A stretch of 64,000 bases of DNA from Spirosoma endbachense (GCF_010233585.1 NZ_CP045997.1:9350114-9414113); one strand, 5' to 3'. Positions 45,890-56,015 are shown, numbered from the stretch's first letter. A program made the numbers and translations. Notes: generated by a model from the sequence alone, not told the origin.

Positions 45890-47365
45890 TTAAGGCAGTT
45901 GCGTTTCTGGATTCGTTCCGGCCAAATACCACAGAGAAGCTACCGCTTTCTGGTGCTTTGTTCGTAACTCCGCCAGTTTTATTTCCAGCTCGATTAGTTT
46001 AGATTCCCGGCTGTTAACCAGAAAAAGCGAACTTTCGCCCAGCTCGAATTTCTGTTGTTCAGCTTGTAGCAGCGTACGCTGATTCAGCACGGTTTGCTGC
46101 TGAATGCTGATTTGACTTTTCAGCGCGTTCAACTCGTTCCAGGAGGTTTGCACCTCGTTTTCGATGTCGCGTAAGGTCTGTTTCTGCGCTAATTTGAGCT
46201 GCTGGGTTTTAAGTTGAACCTGGCGAAGTTTCCCCCGCTCCTTCCGTAGAAACAAAGGGAATGTCAGATCGACCCCAATCTTGTGATTATCAGTCCGAAA
46301 CGAGTAATAGCTGGTCCAGTCATAGCCAAGGCCGGGCTGTGGAGTACGACTCAGAAGGCTGGCATTTAGTGCTAGCTGGGGCTGTAGTAACGACCGCTGA
46401 AAGCGTTCTTCGAGGGCAAGCTGACGACCTTTTGTCGTTAGTTTTAACAGTTCCGGGTGTTGTGCGATGGCTCGGCCAAGCAGGTTATGCAGAAAATCGT
46501 CGGGAATATGGTCAACTAAAATGGACTGAGGCACGACTGACGGAGGTATTTCTACTGGTTTAGGCTGTCCGCTCACCTCATCGCTGTTCCATAAAAAGAC
46601 GCTTAGCCGCAAACGGGCATTGTTCAGGTTTACCTCGGCCTGCTGGAGTTGAACAAGCCGGTCCTGCGTTGTAATAAGGGCTTCGGTGGTGTCAATAGCG
46701 GCGGCATCGCCCAGCAAGGCTCGCTGTTGCACCGCCCGAAACCGCGTTTGGGCAAGCTGGTAGCCCGCCTGAAGCAGTTGAAACTGTTGGTGAGCCAGAT
46801 ACCATTCCCAATACGTTTTAGTGGCCTCATAGAGCGTTTTGTTGATCAGCTTCAATCGGTCGGCATCGGCCAGCGTCACGGCCAGTTGTGCCTGACGTAA
46901 GGCATTTCGCCGGGCATCGATCAGCAGCCCCTGCCCAATCGGTACCCGAATACCCAGCGTAGCTAGACCCGTTTCAGGTACACGATCTTCCGGGTTAACG
47001 TACTCGCCCCGATTCCGATCGTACGTCATTTTCAAATCAATACCAGCGGGGCGGATCGGGATGCTTACGCCCGACTGCCACTTGTCGTAATACAGGCTAT
47101 TGCCAAATTCTTTCCGGTCATAAGCTGAAAAAAGCTTGGGATCGAAAGCGCCCCGTGCCTGCAGCACTTCCTGCTGCGCTTCACTATTCAGCAGAGAAGC
47201 CTGTTTCACTAGCGGATGATAGTCAAGGATGGCCCGGTAAAAATCGGCGACCCAAAAAACGGTTGAATTGGTGCTATCAACTGATTGTCCACTCAATTGA
47301 GCACTGGCCATCAAGGGGAGCCGACCCAGCAGCAACAAACCTATACCCATCACAAACGTCCTCAT
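45890..47365 (-). CDS. TolC-family outer-membrane efflux protein
   Basis: The 491-residue protein has a signal peptide (MRTFVMGIGLLLLGRLPLMASAQ) and two coiled-coil-rich outer-membrane-factor repeats (KLINKTLYEATKTYWEWYLAHQQFQLL; TLRDIENEVQTSWNELNALKSQISIQQQTV). These build a trimeric channel through the outer membrane and periplasm. ATG 47365 overlaps the adaptor's stop by 4 bases, so they are translated together. It is the last gene of the efflux operon. Confidence 0.9.
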   Translation of the reverse strand: MRTFVMGIGLLLLGRLPLMASAQLSGQSVDSTNSTVFWVADFYRAILDYHPLVKQASLLNSEAQQEVLQARGAFDPKLFSAYDRKEFGNSLYYDKWQSGVSIPIRPAGIDLKMTYDRNRGEYVNPEDRVPETGLATLGIRVPIGQGLLIDARRNALRQAQLAVTLADADRLKLINKTLYEATKTYWEWYLAHQQFQLLQAGYQLAQTRFRAVQQRALLGDAAAIDTTEALITTQDRLVQLQQAEVNLNNARLRLSVFLWNSDEVSGQPKPVEIPPSVVPQSILVDHIPDDFLHNLLGRAIAQHPELLKLTTKGRQLALEERFQRSLLQPQLALNASLLSRTPQPGLGYDWTSYYSFRTDNHKIGVDLTFPLFLRKERGKLRQVQLKTQQLKLAQKQTLRDIENEVQTSWNELNALKSQISIQQQTVLNQRTLLQAEQQKFELGESSLFLVNSRESKLIELEIKLAELRTKHQKAVASLWYLAGTNPETQLP

Positions 47366-48714
47366 TTCTTCTTCTCCTCTTTTGGCTCTTGTTGTAAACT
47401 CGGCGGGAAGCCGTTCAACTGCCGCCATAATTCATACCAAATGGGCACATCATCGAGCATGACCCAGCCAAACACCCCGGAACCCACGCGCAACTGGTTC
47501 GGCCAGGGTTGATCGCCTGACCGACTTTTAGGTTTAATCAGTAAGCGATACTTCCCATTCACACTATTGATGGCATCAATTACGGCAACCTCGCCCCCAA
47601 ACGTGCCCACAGCGACGGACGGCCAGCCCGAAAACTGAATAGCCGGCCAGCCATCGAACTTAAGTCGAACCATACGCCCCCGCTGAATCAAGGGAACATC
47701 CATTGGCCGGACGTATAATTCAACCGCAACGGAGGGATTAGCAGGCTGCAACGTAACAATGGATTCGCCTTCCTTGATCATCTCGCCAATACCCGCTTTC
47801 AGGGACCGCACGATGTAGCCGTCCTGGGGTGCCCGAACCACGTAGAGACCGCGCCGGACATCGACGCTGCTTATTTTGTTTCGTAGTTTAGCGATCTCGC
47901 CGGAGGCTTCGGCCTGATACGATACCGCCGAACTGCGGTCTGACAGCGATTTCGCTATTTTTTCCTGATAATCGGCCTGAATGGTGCTCAGATCGAGTTG
48001 GGCGTTGATCAGTTCCTGCCGCGCACCGTTGAGTTTGTTTTCCTGCGCAATTACTTTGGCATAGTCCTCCTGCACCTTCAGCCGACGCGTTTCCAGATCG
48101 GTTAGGGAGAACAGGCCGTTTGTATAGCCTTTTTCGAAGCGATCCAGCCGGTCGAGCGCAATCTGATAGTTTTTCCGGATGGCGATCAGATCCGTACTAT
48201 CGCTGGCAACTTTAAATTCACTCTGACGGACTTTGTTACGGGCTGATGCGAGCTTAACCGTCAGAGCTTTTCGAAGCGCAGCCATCTGTTCCTCCAGGGC
48301 TGAAATTTTAACGCTTGTTGCCGTCAGGCTCCCTTGTTTCGCCCCGAGTTGTTCATCGAGCCGCTGAGGGAGTTTTGGATCAAAATAATCGTCCTTTACA
48401 TCGGAGATAACTAGCAACGTATCGCCTTTTTTTACCGCCTGACCTTCCTGAATTTTCCAGCGTTCGATACGTCCTGCAATAGCATTTTGTATCGTTTGCG
48501 GGCGATCCTGTGGGTTTAGGGCCGTTACACCCCCCTCCCCATTGATCGTCTGCTGCCAGGGCAAAAACAGCACGGCCAGACAAATAAGCAAAAGCGCAAG
48601 CATCCATCGCCCCAGCCGTCGACCTGCGTCGGGCTGGGGCAGCGAACGTAGCGTTTTGAGCGGATAATGGTTAAACAACTGTTCGTCTACCCGCTGATTC
48701 GATAGGTTAAGCAT
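47362..48714 (-). CDS. HlyD-family periplasmic adaptor protein
   Basis: The 450-residue protein has one N-terminal membrane anchor (LGRWMLALLLICLAVLFLPW), a lipoyl/barrel-sandwich start (AGRIERWKIQEGQAVKKGDTLLVI), long coiled coils (about 140-290), and a return strand (YVVRAPQDGYIVRSLKAGIGEMIKEGE) followed by a beta-barrel. HlyD-type adaptors link an inner-membrane ABC unit to TolC. Its start overlaps the ABC membrane gene's stop by 8 bases. Confidence 0.92.
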   Translation of the reverse strand: MLNLSNQRVDEQLFNHYPLKTLRSLPQPDAGRRLGRWMLALLLICLAVLFLPWQQTINGEGGVTALNPQDRPQTIQNAIAGRIERWKIQEGQAVKKGDTLLVISDVKDDYFDPKLPQRLDEQLGAKQGSLTATSVKISALEEQMAALRKALTVKLASARNKVRQSEFKVASDSTDLIAIRKNYQIALDRLDRFEKGYTNGLFSLTDLETRRLKVQEDYAKVIAQENKLNGARQELINAQLDLSTIQADYQEKIAKSLSDRSSAVSYQAEASGEIAKLRNKISSVDVRRGLYVVRAPQDGYIVRSLKAGIGEMIKEGESIVTLQPANPSVAVELYVRPMDVPLIQRGRMVRLKFDGWPAIQFSGWPSVAVGTFGGEVAVIDAINSVNGKYRLLIKPKSRSGDQPWPNQLRVGSGVFGWVMLDDVPIWYELWRQLNGFPPSLQQEPKEEKKK

Positions 48715-49705
48715 GAGTATCGGTTTCCAAAGGTAAATCCGTTACCGTTGCAATCTTTTCAACGGCGGTTAGTAAATCAAATACGGTGTCGATGCCGGAG
48801 ATGAGCTTCTCGACCGAACTGGTAATCAGAACGATGACCAGTTCAGCCGCAACGAATTGGCCTAAAGCCATCTCCCGGCCAACAACCAGAGCCGTCCCCA
48901 AAATCAGTAAGCCACCCGTAACGATCGTTTTGAAGGCCACTCCGCTGTAGAAAAACCGCTTTAACACCCGGAAGTGCGCATTTCGATGCGTTACGTAAGA
49001 AGCGACCAATTCGTCCATCTGATCAATTGGCTCCAGCGCATCCTCATGCCCGCGATACCGGGGCAGATCGCGGGCATGATCTTCCAGCCAGGCAACCACT
49101 TTGTATTTATACTTCGACTCCTCAAGACTGGTACGCAGCCCCCGCGGCCCATAAATCCAGCTGATTCCCGTAATAGACAACAGTGTAAATAAACCGAATG
49201 CCAGAAATACGGGGTGATAGAACGACAGCAGGATGATACCAAACAGAATTTGCATGGCAGCCGCCGTCAGGTCGATAAGTAGTTTGGGCAGCCCTTTCTG
49301 AATGGTCAGTACGTCGAAGAAGCGGTTCATCAATTCGGGTGGGTAATAGCCTGATAAAGCGCTCGGTTCGATACGGGGTAGGCGGTAGGTAAATTCAAAA
49401 GCAGCTTTGGCAAAAATCCGTTGCTGAAGCACTTCAACCAGCGTCATCTGCCCCACCAACAGCAGGCCCGTCGCCAAAACGCCCAGTATTACAACGCCAA
49501 TTAGGACGTATACTGAACTGAACACGAGCCCGCCCGATACCAGATTAAATATGGCCTGAATACCAAGGGGTAACGACAGGCTAATGAAGCCGGTCACCAG
49601 GGCGTAGAGGTAGATATAACTAATGTCTTTTTTCTCGGTTCCCAGTAACCTAAGTAACCGCTGAACGGACGAGGGAGGGCCTTGATACGATGAAATTGTC
49701 GACAT
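48707..49705 (-). CDS. ABC-exporter transmembrane domain protein without an ATPase domain
   Basis: The 332-residue protein has about five to six hydrophobic segments (YLYALVTGFISLSLPLGIQAIF; VYVLIGVVILGVLATGLLL; LLIDLTAAAMQILFGIILLS; AFGLFTLLSITGISWIYG; TIVTGGLLILGTALVVGREM) in the order of a type-1 exporter membrane domain. It ends at residue 332 just after AVEKIATVTDLPLE, where exporters normally continue into the nucleotide-binding domain. No Walker A, signature or Walker B motif is present, and no other ATPase gene is nearby. I chose ATG 49705. It is the first gene of the HlyD-TolC operon. Confidence 0.85.
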   Translation of the reverse strand: MSTISSYQGPPSSVQRLLRLLGTEKKDISYIYLYALVTGFISLSLPLGIQAIFNLVSGGLVFSSVYVLIGVVILGVLATGLLLVGQMTLVEVLQQRIFAKAAFEFTYRLPRIEPSALSGYYPPELMNRFFDVLTIQKGLPKLLIDLTAAAMQILFGIILLSFYHPVFLAFGLFTLLSITGISWIYGPRGLRTSLEESKYKYKVVAWLEDHARDLPRYRGHEDALEPIDQMDELVASYVTHRNAHFRVLKRFFYSGVAFKTIVTGGLLILGTALVVGREMALGQFVAAELVIVLITSSVEKLISGIDTVFDLLTAVEKIATVTDLPLETDTHA

Positions 49706-49725
49706 GTATGCAATGCTAATTTTTT

Positions 49726-49742
49726 TGATAGTAATACTATCA
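49726..49742. promoter_or_regulatory. Palindromic operator between the efflux operon and the TetR gene
   Basis: TGATAGTA and TACTATCA are perfect 8-base arms around a central A. The site is 21 bases upstream of the ABC gene's ATG and 84 bases from the TetR ATG. Size and place fit a TetR-family operator controlling both directions. Confidence 0.65.
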
Positions 49743-49825
49743 TACATGCAAACATAACTTTTATCCCCGATAAGTTTGTTTCTTTGCTAGCCGTTTTTTC
49801 TCTCAACGGTGAATACTCTAGACAA

Positions 49826-50536
49826 ATGGAATACACAGTGCTTGTACGGATGAACGAGAAGTTGTTTCTACGTGATCCGGAAAGTTCAGAGCTGGGTCGC
49901 CGAATTGTCAGGCAGGCCATTTTATTGATTGCCGAAATTGGCTTTGAGGAGATGACATTCCGCAAGCTAGCCGACCGGATTGGCACGAAGGAAGCCAGTA
50001 TTTACCGCTATTTTGAGAATAAACACCGGCTGCTGGTGTACCTGGTAGCCTGGTACTGGCAGTGGCTGGAATATCAACTCATGTTCCAGACGAACAATCT
50101 GACTAATCCGAAAGAGAAACTGGAGCGAATTGTAAAGCTTTTGCTGCTTAAGGAGCCGGCGCAATCAACCACGAAGTCCGATGCCGACGCCATAAATATA
50201 CAGGCGCTTCATCGTATTGTTATCCATGAAGCGAGCAAAGCCTATTTGACTCACCATATTACGGAAGACAACCGGCAACAACTCTTCAAACCGTACAAAG
50301 ATTTATGTGGTCGCATCGCCGGTATTATCCTGGAATATCGGCCCAATTACCCCTACGCCCGTTCACGAGCCAGTTCAATTATCGAGACGGCTCACTACCA
50401 GGCTTTTTTCATGCAATACCTGCCTTCCCTTACTGACTTTGGACCCCAATCTACAGACCCATTGCTCCAGGAAGACCGTTTACTCCACTTTCTAAATCAT
50501 CTGTTATTCTCATCGCTGGAATCGAATACCTATTAG
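49826..50536 (+). CDS. TetR/AcrR-family transcriptional regulator
   Basis: From ATG 49826 the 236-residue protein has the TetR helix-turn-helix (RIVRQAILLIAEIGFEEMTFRKLADRIGTKEASIYRYFENKHRLLVYLVAWYW) and a larger ligand-binding domain. A start at 49850 (MNEKLF) is also possible. It is divergent from the TolC-HlyD-ABC operon with a palindrome between them. It probably represses that operon and itself until an exported compound binds. Confidence 0.93.
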   Translation: MEYTVLVRMNEKLFLRDPESSELGRRIVRQAILLIAEIGFEEMTFRKLADRIGTKEASIYRYFENKHRLLVYLVAWYWQWLEYQLMFQTNNLTNPKEKLERIVKLLLLKEPAQSTTKSDADAINIQALHRIVIHEASKAYLTHHITEDNRQQLFKPYKDLCGRIAGIILEYRPNYPYARSRASSIIETAHYQAFFMQYLPSLTDFGPQSTDPLLQEDRLLHFLNHLLFSSLESNTY

Positions 50537-50820
50537 ATTCGGCGTTTTTTTGGCAAAGGCAGCCCTGGATAAAATCCGATCCGTCGAATACATTCCCCTT
50601 TTACACTGTCTTGTCCTGATTTTATTCGGACGTTTTCGTGAACGATTTTTGTCTATGTTTAAGCTTATTTCAATGTATTCATTTACAATATATTAGAGCT
50701 TAAATATGTTCAGTTATGTTACCCTTTACCTGAACGATTTCAAGGTTGACACGACCTAAATCTTATCGTATCATCTAGAAAATGTAAATCATTGGTACAA
50801 CCCGTTTTAAAGTAGATGGG

Positions 50821-51750
50821 TTAGGGGGTATATGTCACAGCCATATGGACCTTAACTAACCTAACCAAAGCCTGTACCAAAGGCGTTAATGGTTCGGTTT
50901 TGTGGATCAGCACATGCTGGATAACGATCTTTCTGAAGGGCGTTCCATCATTGTTCAGGATGGGCATGGATAGTAGATTTGGTTCCTGTTGCAGATCCAG
51001 CGAAGCCGGTATGAACGCAATCCCTTTCCCCATTCGAACCATACTTTTCAGCAACTCAAAAGAAGGAACATGCTGCACGATGCTACTAGCCCGATTGACA
51101 TTGGCCTGGCGGCAAATTTCCTCGGCCTGGCCAAAAAATACCCCAGCCTCCCGCCCCACATCAATCCACTTTTGGCCCTGTAACTGCTCCAGACGGATGC
51201 CCGTTTGAGTGGACAGCGGGTGGCTTCTGTTCATCAGGATGGTGTAATTGATTTCGGCATACGTTGTTGCCGTCAAGCCTTCATGGACTAATGGCAGCAC
51301 AGTCATTCCCAGATCCAACCGGTCTGTAGCCACCCATTCCTGCACCTGAGTTGTATTGGGTAATTCGACCAGTTTGACGGATAACGCAGGGAAGTGCGTG
51401 GCAAACAGGTCGAGCATCCCCACGATTCGTTCAGGTAGGATCAGTTTGAAAACGCCCAGCGTGACGGCCGACTGTTTCGTTTCTACTTGCCGAACGTTTT
51501 GAATCGCTTGTTCACTGAGATGAAGGATATTTTTGGCATCAACCAAAAAAAGTGCCCCCGCCTGGGTCAGTTCCACCTGATGCCATTTAGTTCGTTTAAT
51601 TCGATCAAACAGGTCAACGCCCAGTTCACTTTCCAATAGCTTAATCTGCTGACTTAGGGCCGACTGGCTTACAAATAGTTGCCGGGCTGCGTGGCCAAAG
51701 TGCAGGGTCTCGGCCACCCCGACAAAATAGGTTAACTGTCTTAAATCCAT
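50821..51750 (-). CDS. LysR-family transcriptional regulator
   Basis: The 309-residue protein starts MDLRQLTYFVGVAETLHFGHAARQLFVSQSALSQQIKLLESELGVDLFDR, the LysR winged helix, and continues with a periplasmic-binding-like effector domain. It is divergent from the carboxylesterase gene (148 bases between starts), the usual sign that it controls that gene. The intergenic region is AT-rich and contains ACTTATC and GATAAAGT as loose facing half-sites. The 284 bases downstream, toward TetR, show nothing. Confidence 0.94.
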   Translation of the reverse strand: MDLRQLTYFVGVAETLHFGHAARQLFVSQSALSQQIKLLESELGVDLFDRIKRTKWHQVELTQAGALFLVDAKNILHLSEQAIQNVRQVETKQSAVTLGVFKLILPERIVGMLDLFATHFPALSVKLVELPNTTQVQEWVATDRLDLGMTVLPLVHEGLTATTYAEINYTILMNRSHPLSTQTGIRLEQLQGQKWIDVGREAGVFFGQAEEICRQANVNRASSIVQHVPSFELLKSMVRMGKGIAFIPASLDLQQEPNLLSMPILNNDGTPFRKIVIQHVLIHKTEPLTPLVQALVRLVKVHMAVTYTP

Positions 51751-51898
51751 CCCTTAACCGCTGATTATCCGGCAATGATAAACGAAATAACTTAGGTAAT
51801 TAGTTTTACTTATCACTATGTTAGAAAATAGAATAAGATAAAGTAGGAGACATTGGCTTTACTAGATATAAAAAATAGACGACTATACGACCAACCTG

Positions 51899-53560
51899 AT
51901 GAACAGCTTACACCGACGAGATTTTTTAACCCGTTTGACGCTGGCTACGGCCGCTTTGGCTACACCTCGTTATGGGTTTTCAAATGTTAGCAGAGCCGAC
52001 GAATTTGTCGAGGTATCAACCACCCACGGTCGCCTGAAGGGGGCACGAAGCGAGGGGGTGACTACGTTTAAGGGCATACCCTACGCGGGACGTATTTCGG
52101 GCGATCGGCGCTTTCGGCGGCCCGCTTTGCTCGAACCCTGGACGGGCGTGCGGGATGCCCTTCAGTTCGGCGCACCCGCCATTCAGCCGCCCCGGCGCAA
52201 TGAACCAGCTCCCGCAGAAGATTGTCTGTTCCTGAATGTGTGGACACCGGCCAGCGACAATCGCAAAAGACCGGTGATGTTCTACAGTCACGGGGGTGGA
52301 TTTGTGGGTGGTTCTGGCGCATCAGGTGGGCAAGATGGGTCGAACCTGGCCCGCAACTTCGATGTGGTGGTCGTAGAAACAAACCACCGGCTGGGGCTTT
52401 TTGGCTTTCTTTACCTGGATGATATTGCCGGTCCCGACTTTGCTGGTTCGGGTAATATGGGGATGCTCGATATTGCGGCGGGTTTGAAATGGGTGCACGA
52501 CAACATTGCCCAGTTTGGGGGCGATCCTAATAACGTGATGATCTGGGGCGAATCGGGTGGTGGAGCCAAAACATCCTGCCTTTATGCCATGCCCGAAGCG
52601 GCTCCCTATTTCAATAAGGCGTCTATCGAAAGTGGGCCGGGGGTTCGCATGACACCTAAAGAAGTAGCCGCTGAAACGACGGCCATGCTACTTAAGGAGT
52701 TGAATATTGCGCCTAAAGACTGGCGAAAGCTCCTGGACGTACCGGCGGCTGATTTGCTGGCGATGCAGAACAAGTTGCCGTTTGTGCCGCCGTTTCAGGA
52801 GAAGAATCGCAATCAGGGCATGATGCGCCGTAATTACGGTGGGTTCGGGCCGGTGGTGGATGGAGTGGTCCTCCCACATCATCCCTTCGACCCGACTGCA
52901 CCTGCCATTTCACAAAACAAGCCGTTGCTGGTTGGCTGGAACGAAGACGAGTACACTTTCTTCGCCTGGGAGCGTAAAGACACCGAGTTTGCCAAACTGG
53001 ACTTCGAGAGTTTACCCAAAAAACTGGAAGCCCAATACGGAGCGGACGCTGGTCGGATTGTCGATACCTACCGTAAAGCAAACCCAAATGCGTCGGCCCC
53101 GGATATTTTTATTGCGGTTTCTTCCATCACTATGATGGGGCTAGGCTCCGTCGATATAGCCGAGAAAAAAGTCAAGCAGGGCGGAGCACCCGTGTATCTG
53201 TATAATTTTGGGTATAAGTCCGAAAAGAAGATTCCCGGTACGGACTATCCGATGGGTACGCCCCACGCGATGGATATTTCGTTTAAATTCAACAACGAGT
53301 TGCCCCCCCGCGACGGGTCAGCTCCCAAAGAGAGTTTCTTCGGCGGTAATCGGCCCGAGCGATTTGTGGCTTCCCGCCACTTCGCTGAGCTGTGGACCAC
53401 CTTCGCCCGGATGGGGAAGCCAGCCGCCAAAGATGTTCCTGCTTGGCCAGCCTACAACCTCAACACCCGTCCCACCATGCGCATCGATGCCACCTGCGAA
53501 GTCATCGATAACCGTTTTAGTCAGGAGCTGGCCCTGTGGCGGTCACTCGGAAAACTATAG
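51899..53560 (+). CDS. Tat-exported type-B carboxylesterase
   Basis: The 553-residue protein starts MNSLHRRDFLTRLTLATAAL, a twin-arginine-like signal. It has the type-B signature EDCLFLNVWTP (about 107-117), oxyanion-hole HGGGFVGGS, and the nucleophile elbow WGESGGG (Ser219). A likely acidic residue is in LVGWNEDEYTFFAW and the catalytic His is in GTPHAMDISF. Such periplasmic esterases remove acyl or feruloyl groups from glycans or aromatics. The GH78 gene starts 4 bases after its stop, so an ester-decorated rhamnosyl substrate is plausible. Confidence 0.92.
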   Translation: MNSLHRRDFLTRLTLATAALATPRYGFSNVSRADEFVEVSTTHGRLKGARSEGVTTFKGIPYAGRISGDRRFRRPALLEPWTGVRDALQFGAPAIQPPRRNEPAPAEDCLFLNVWTPASDNRKRPVMFYSHGGGFVGGSGASGGQDGSNLARNFDVVVVETNHRLGLFGFLYLDDIAGPDFAGSGNMGMLDIAAGLKWVHDNIAQFGGDPNNVMIWGESGGGAKTSCLYAMPEAAPYFNKASIESGPGVRMTPKEVAAETTAMLLKELNIAPKDWRKLLDVPAADLLAMQNKLPFVPPFQEKNRNQGMMRRNYGGFGPVVDGVVLPHHPFDPTAPAISQNKPLLVGWNEDEYTFFAWERKDTEFAKLDFESLPKKLEAQYGADAGRIVDTYRKANPNASAPDIFIAVSSITMMGLGSVDIAEKKVKQGGAPVYLYNFGYKSEKKIPGTDYPMGTPHAMDISFKFNNELPPRDGSAPKESFFGGNRPERFVASRHFAELWTTFARMGKPAAKDVPAWPAYNLNTRPTMRIDATCEVIDNRFSQELALWRSLGKL

Positions 53561-53564
53561 CTGA

Positions 53565-56015
53565 ATGTACATAGCCATGAGGAATACGTTTCTAGTCGGG
53601 GGGCTCTTGACCACCCTATTTTATCTATCCGGTCGGCTCTGTGCTCAATCCATTAGTGCCGATATTCTACAAAAGCCCTGGAAAGCGCAGTGGATCACGG
53701 GGCCCGGCAAGCCGATTAATCGGTTTACGGCTACCTCGGACCTCTCCCTGAAGGACTATGGCGTAGTTAAATTCAGGAAGACGATTGATTTATCCGCTAA
53801 ACCGGCTTCCTTCCTCGTTCATGTGTCGGGCGATAACCGCTATAAGCTGTTTGTCAACGAAAAGCAGGTGGCACAAGGACCCACCCGGGGCGACTTATAC
53901 TTCTGGAATTACGAAACGATCGACCTGGCTCCCTATTTACAGGCGGGCAGTAACCTGGTGGCGGCTGTGGTCTGGAACGATGGCCGTCAGAAACCCGAAG
54001 CCCAGATTTCTTTCCTGACGGGGTTTATTTTGCAGGGAAACACCCCGGCGGAAGAAATTCTGAACACGAACGAGAGCTGGAAAACGGCCAAAGACGAAAG
54101 CTATCAGCCCCTGCCCGTACGCGTTCCGGGCTATTATGTAGCGGGCCCCTCCGAGCTTGTGGACATGCGTAAACACCTGAAGGGTTGGGAACAAAGGGCC
54201 TTCAACGACAGCAACTGGGTCAACGCACGCATGATCGGAGCGGGCACAACCAAAGCAACGGCTGTTAACTCGACGGGCTGGATGCTGGTACCCTCGCCAC
54301 TGCCGCCGATGGAGATGACTCGGCTGCGCCTGTCTTCTACCCGTAAAGCAGAGGGGGTAGAGGTGCCGACGGGTTTTCCGGCTACGCCTACTAAAGTGAC
54401 GATACCGGCCAATACGAAGGCCACGATCCTGCTGGATCAGGGAACGTTGACGAATGCCTACCCAACACTGTTGTTTAGCGGTGGGCAGGAGGCTACCCTG
54501 TCGATGGGGTATGCCGAGGCCCTTTATACGCCGAGATCGGCCAGCACCGGGTCAGCTCGTCCGGCCCCACTGGGCAAAGGCAACCGCAATGAAGTGGATG
54601 GGAAGAGTTTTATCGGTAAAGCCGATAGCTTGCTCTCCGATGGAACAGCTAATCAGGCCTATACCCCACTGTGGTGGCGAACCTATCGGTATATCCGGTT
54701 GGTGGTTAACACTAAAGCCGAACCCTTGGTGATTGATGACCTCTATGGCACCTTCACGGGTTACCCCTTCGTGGCGAAGGCTAAATTTCAGTCACAAAAC
54801 CCGGAGTTAAGCAAGATGCTGGATATTGGCTGGCGAACGGCCCGGCTCTGCGCCTTCGAAACCTATATGGACTGCCCCTACTACGAGCAGTTGCAATACA
54901 TTGGCGATGCCCGAATCCAGGCGCTGGTTTCGCTGTACTACGCTGGCGATGATCGCCTGGCGCGTTACGGTTTGACACTAATGGACCACTCCCGTATCCC
55001 GGAAGGCATCACGTTAAGCCGGTACCCAACGGATTTGCATCAACAGATACCCACGTTCTCACTCTGGTGGGTAGCCATGCTCCACGATTATTATCGGTAC
55101 CGGCCCGACAGCCAGTTCATTAAAGACAAACTACCCGGTGCGCGGCAGGTACTCTCGTTTTTTGAGCGTTACCAGCAAGCGGATGGGTCACTAAAAAACG
55201 TACCCTACTGGGTCTTCACCGACTGGTCGCAGGGTAAAGGCTGGAACTTCGGCATGGCACCCATCGGTCAACATGGGGAGTCAGCGGTGCTGGATATGCA
55301 ACTGCTGTGGACGTATCAGTTAGCCGCCGACCTGGAAAAGCAGTTGGGTATTGCGGAGTTATCTTCCTTATACCTGCGCCGGGCGGAACAGTTAAAACAA
55401 ACCATTCAGCGCAAATACTGGAATTCGGCAAAGAACCTCTATGCGGACACTGAAGCGAAGGATACCTATTCTCAGCACGCTAATTCGTTAGCCATTTTGT
55501 CGGGGGTTGCGTCGGCGCAACAGGCTCCCGCCCTGGCCAAACAAATGTTGGCTGATACGTCGCTGGCTCCGGCCTCGATTTATTTTAAGTTTTACCTGCA
55601 CCAGGCACTCACCAAAGCGGGCCTGGGTGATGATTACCTGAACTGGCTGGAAAAGTGGCGGGAAAACATGACGCTGGGCCTGTCGACCTGGGCTGAGACG
55701 TCCGATGTGAACACCTCCCGTTCCGATTGCCACGCGTGGGGGTCAAGTCCGAATATCGAGTTCTTCCGAACCATTTTGGGTATTGACAGCGATGCGCCTG
55801 GTTTTGCGAAAGTAAAAATCACCCCTCATTTGGGTTCGATTAATGATATCAGTGGTGAGATACCGCACCCAAATGGCATTGTGGCGGTCAACTATAAACA
55901 ACAGCAAGATAAGCTTCAGGCTCAAATCAATCTGCCTGCAAAAACGACTGGTAATTTTATCTGGAAAGGGAAAACCTATGCGTTAAAACCCGGCCTAAAT
56001 AAACTGACCTTGTAG
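53565..56015 (+). CDS. Secreted alpha-L-rhamnosidase-like GH78 glycosidase
   Basis: The 816-residue protein has a signal peptide; ATG 53577 (MRNTFLVGG) is an equally good start. After N-terminal beta-domains (WKAQWITGPGKP; RKTIDLSAKPASFLVHVSGDNRYKLFVN) an alpha/alpha toroid carries the GH78 active-site stretch ETYMDCPYYEQLQYIGDARI (acidic residues), FSLWWVAMLHDYYRYR, WVFTDWSQ and WAETSDVN; the closing beta-domain follows. Active-site wording differs from the commonest DCPQRDER form. Inverting hydrolysis of terminal rhamnose is the family reaction. It is an operon partner of the carboxylesterase. Confidence 0.88.
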   Translation: MYIAMRNTFLVGGLLTTLFYLSGRLCAQSISADILQKPWKAQWITGPGKPINRFTATSDLSLKDYGVVKFRKTIDLSAKPASFLVHVSGDNRYKLFVNEKQVAQGPTRGDLYFWNYETIDLAPYLQAGSNLVAAVVWNDGRQKPEAQISFLTGFILQGNTPAEEILNTNESWKTAKDESYQPLPVRVPGYYVAGPSELVDMRKHLKGWEQRAFNDSNWVNARMIGAGTTKATAVNSTGWMLVPSPLPPMEMTRLRLSSTRKAEGVEVPTGFPATPTKVTIPANTKATILLDQGTLTNAYPTLLFSGGQEATLSMGYAEALYTPRSASTGSARPAPLGKGNRNEVDGKSFIGKADSLLSDGTANQAYTPLWWRTYRYIRLVVNTKAEPLVIDDLYGTFTGYPFVAKAKFQSQNPELSKMLDIGWRTARLCAFETYMDCPYYEQLQYIGDARIQALVSLYYAGDDRLARYGLTLMDHSRIPEGITLSRYPTDLHQQIPTFSLWWVAMLHDYYRYRPDSQFIKDKLPGARQVLSFFERYQQADGSLKNVPYWVFTDWSQGKGWNFGMAPIGQHGESAVLDMQLLWTYQLAADLEKQLGIAELSSLYLRRAEQLKQTIQRKYWNSAKNLYADTEAKDTYSQHANSLAILSGVASAQQAPALAKQMLADTSLAPASIYFKFYLHQALTKAGLGDDYLNWLEKWRENMTLGLSTWAETSDVNTSRSDCHAWGSSPNIEFFRTILGIDSDAPGFAKVKITPHLGSINDISGEIPHPNGIVAVNYKQQQDKLQAQINLPAKTTGNFIWKGKTYALKPGLNKLTL

